A stretch of 64,000 bases of DNA from Ruegeria lacuscaerulensis. GTDB taxonomy: Bacteria; Pseudomonadota; Alphaproteobacteria; Rhodobacterales; Rhodobacteraceae. The stretch is taken from contig NZ_WQGO01000002.1 in NCBI RefSeq assembly GCF_013034685.1, forward strand, positions 496,001 to 560,000, written 5' to 3'. The notes beneath the pieces are model-generated. The model worked only from the letters and a program-made list of their open reading frames with translations. It did not search any database and was not told where the DNA came from. A program made the position numbers and the translations under genes. How positions within the stretch are numbered: the stretch's first letter is position 1; each line of letters opens with the position of its first letter. This document shows, one piece after another, positions 62,362 to 64,000 of the stretch.

Positions 62362-62865
62362 ATGACCATGAAAAAGGCCTATGATGCGGTGCTTTTTGGC
62401 ATGGCCATTCTGGCGGGGCTGTTGCTGGTCTGGCTTATGCTGTCTGTTATTACCTCGGTGCTGATGCGCAATGCAGGGCTTCAGCCTTTTGCGTGGCTGT
62501 TCACCTCGGCCGAATACGGGCTGTTGTATATGACGATGCTGGGCGCTCCCTGGCTGGTGCGCGAAAAGGGCCATGTACATATCGAGCTGGTTACGGCTGC
62601 TCTGCCATTGCACCTGCGCCGGATCGTCAGCCGTTCGGTCGCAGCTGCCTGCGTGCTGGTCTGCCTGATCCTTGCGTGGCAGGGGGGCGATCTGGTTCTG
62701 ACTAATATCGAACGCGGGGACTATGATACGCGCGCCTACTACTTCCCCCGCTGGATGCTGACTATCGCCTTTCCTCTGTCCTTTGGGCTGATGGCGATTG
62801 AATTTTCACGCTTTGTGTTTGGCCCTAACCTGATGCACAGCGGCGAAGCAGGGATACATGAATAA
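62362..62865 (+). CDS. dctQ: TRAP transporter small permease subunit (DctQ)
   Basis: 167-residue small TRAP permease with four membrane helices. The family motif AEYGLLYMTMLGAPWLVREKGHVHIELV is spread over residues 50-80. The start at 62362 has a second ATG two codons on; neither has a strong ribosome binding site. The stop overlaps the dctM start (TAATG). Confidence 0.88.
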   Translation: MTMKKAYDAVLFGMAILAGLLLVWLMLSVITSVLMRNAGLQPFAWLFTSAEYGLLYMTMLGAPWLVREKGHVHIELVTAALPLHLRRIVSRSVAAACVLVCLILAWQGGDLVLTNIERGDYDTRAYYFPRWMLTIAFPLSFGLMAIEFSRFVFGPNLMHSGEAGIHE

Positions 62866-64000
62866 TGGAATGGTACGAGGCCCTTGCCCTGCTGTTGGGC
62901 TCGATCGTGTTCCTGATGGCCATCGGAATGCCGGTTGCGCTGGCCTTTCTGGCCGCGAATATTCTGGGGGCGTGGGTATTCATGGGCGGCGAGCGCGGGG
63001 TGACACAGCTGCTCAACAACGGGCTGGGGGCGTTGACGAAATACGCCCTGATGCCCATCCCGCTGTTTCTGCTGATGGGTGAGATTTTCTTTCACACCGG
63101 CCTTGGTGGGCGAATGTTCAACGCAATCGACAAGCTGCTTGGCCGATTGCCCGGGCGGCTCAGCTATGTGACTGTTCTGGGGGGAACGGCCTTTTCTACT
63201 TTGTCCGGGTCGTCGATGGGGTCCACCGCGCTGCTGGGGTCGCTGATGGTGCCCGAGATGAAGCGGCGTGGTTACAAATCGCACATGAGCATCGGCCCCA
63301 TTTTGGGCACGGGCGGCCTTGCGATCATCATCCCACCCTCGGCGCTTGCGGTTCTGCTGGCCACGCTGGCGCAGATCGACGTCGCTGCGTTGCTGATCGC
63401 GGGTGTCATTCCCGGCCTGATCCTGGCCGGGTTCTATATCGGAACGATCTGGTTGCAGACCCGGATCGACCCGACCGCCGCACCGGCTTATGACGTCGAA
63501 CCGATGTCGATGGGGTACCGCCTGAAATTGCTGATGACCGAGGTGGTTCCGATGGTCGGCGTCATGGTCGTGATCATCGTTCTAATGATCAAAGGCTTTG
63601 TCACCCCGTCCGAGGCGGCGGCTTTCGGGGCATTGGGTGTACTGATCCTCGCTGCCGTTTTTCGCTGCCTGACATGGGAGGCGATGAAGAAGTCCGTCAT
63701 TGGCGCGCTCAAAGTAACGCTGATGGCTTACCTGATCGTCTTTGGTTCGGCGACGTTCAGTCAGCTCTTGGCCTTTTCCGGCGCGTCCCGAGGGCTGGTC
63801 AATTGGGCGATTGCGTTCGATCTGGCCCCTCTGGCGATGCTGACGGTGATGTTCGCCGTCCTACTGCTGCTGGGCATGTTCATGGAGCAAATCTCGATCA
63901 TGCTGCTGACGGTACCGATCTTTTTCCCGCTGGCCCAAACGCTCGGGTTCGATCCGATTTGGTTCGGCCTGATCATGTTGTTGTCGCTGGAAATCAGTTT
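62865..64000 (+). CDS. dctM: TRAP transporter large permease subunit (DctM), cut by window edge
   Basis: The first 378 codons are present and the frame stays open to the right edge. Multiple hydrophobic helices and the DctM signature GSSMGSTALLGSLMVPEMKRRGY and IIPPSALAVLLATL are visible. With DctQ it forms the membrane channel served by DctP. The start ATG overlaps the dctQ stop. Confidence 0.92.
   Translation, partial: MEWYEALALLLGSIVFLMAIGMPVALAFLAANILGAWVFMGGERGVTQLLNNGLGALTKYALMPIPLFLLMGEIFFHTGLGGRMFNAIDKLLGRLPGRLSYVTVLGGTAFSTLSGSSMGSTALLGSLMVPEMKRRGYKSHMSIGPILGTGGLAIIIPPSALAVLLATLAQIDVAALLIAGVIPGLILAGFYIGTIWLQTRIDPTAAPAYDVEPMSMGYRLKLLMTEVVPMVGVMVVIIVLMIKGFVTPSEAAAFGALGVLILAAVFRCLTWEAMKKSVIGALKVTLMAYLIVFGSATFSQLLAFSGASRGLVNWAIAFDLAPLAMLTVMFAVLLLLGMFMEQISIMLLTVPIFFPLAQTLGFDPIWFGLIMLLSLEIS

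Overview
The window reads as chromosomal DNA of a marine Roseobacter-group (Rhodobacterales) alphaproteobacterium. This rests on gene content: a beta-hydroxyaspartate cycle operon, several periplasmic-binding-protein transport operons, a TRAP transporter, polyhydroxyalkanoate genes, and many ATGA or TGATG stop/start overlaps. I see no tRNA, rRNA, CRISPR array, insertion sequence, phage gene or replication origin. Genes are packed into operons and both window edges cut a gene (bhcD at the left, dctM at the right).

Layout. 1-4732: bhcABCD (minus) with divergent IclR regulator bhcR, the glyoxylate-assimilating beta-hydroxyaspartate cycle; a ureidoglycine aminohydrolase (glyoxylate-yielding purine breakdown) is convergent at 4713-5582. 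6063-7854: nitronate monooxygenase and a crotonase. 8241-12471: RND efflux pump with lipoprotein adaptor. 12778-16070: HlyD protein plus two ABC-2 permeases without an ATPase. 16403-19394: AraC regulator divergent from a DmdC-like acyl-CoA dehydrogenase. 19700-26039: phasin convergent with fadD, a MaoC hydratase, phaC, phaZ and a DUF445 gene, a route from fatty acids to medium-chain PHA storage. 26353-31183: ribose-type sugar ABC operon and an IclR regulator.

31701-40702 holds ten minus-strand genes, many overlapping: an EEP phosphodiesterase-like protein, a CDP-alcohol phosphatidyltransferase, a sulfatase-fold membrane protein, an LPG-synthase-like membrane protein, a GT4 glycosyltransferase, a pterin-synthase homologue with an altered zinc motif, a methyltransferase, a RibD-type reductase, a BchC-like dehydrogenase and an inositol-monophosphatase-family protein. 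I know no characterised pathway with this set; it is the best candidate here for an undescribed system, perhaps a pterin- or glycan-modified membrane lipid.

40786-42557: YceI protein and a cytochrome c/cytochrome P460 fusion. 42880-50241: LacI-regulated glycoside ABC uptake operon with a glucosylglycerate-hydrolase-like enzyme and a permease carrying an inserted DUF11-like periplasmic domain. 50242-51066: decayed caspase-like fragment. 51067-64000: two divergent operons around a GntR regulator: flavoprotein, ICL/PEP-mutase-family lyase, isochorismatase-family hydrolase, hydantoinase A and B and a tautomerase-SnoaL fusion on minus; LeuC/LeuD-type hydratase and a TRAP transporter on plus. Together they look like import and breakdown of a cyclic imide, lactam or branched dicarboxylate of unknown identity.
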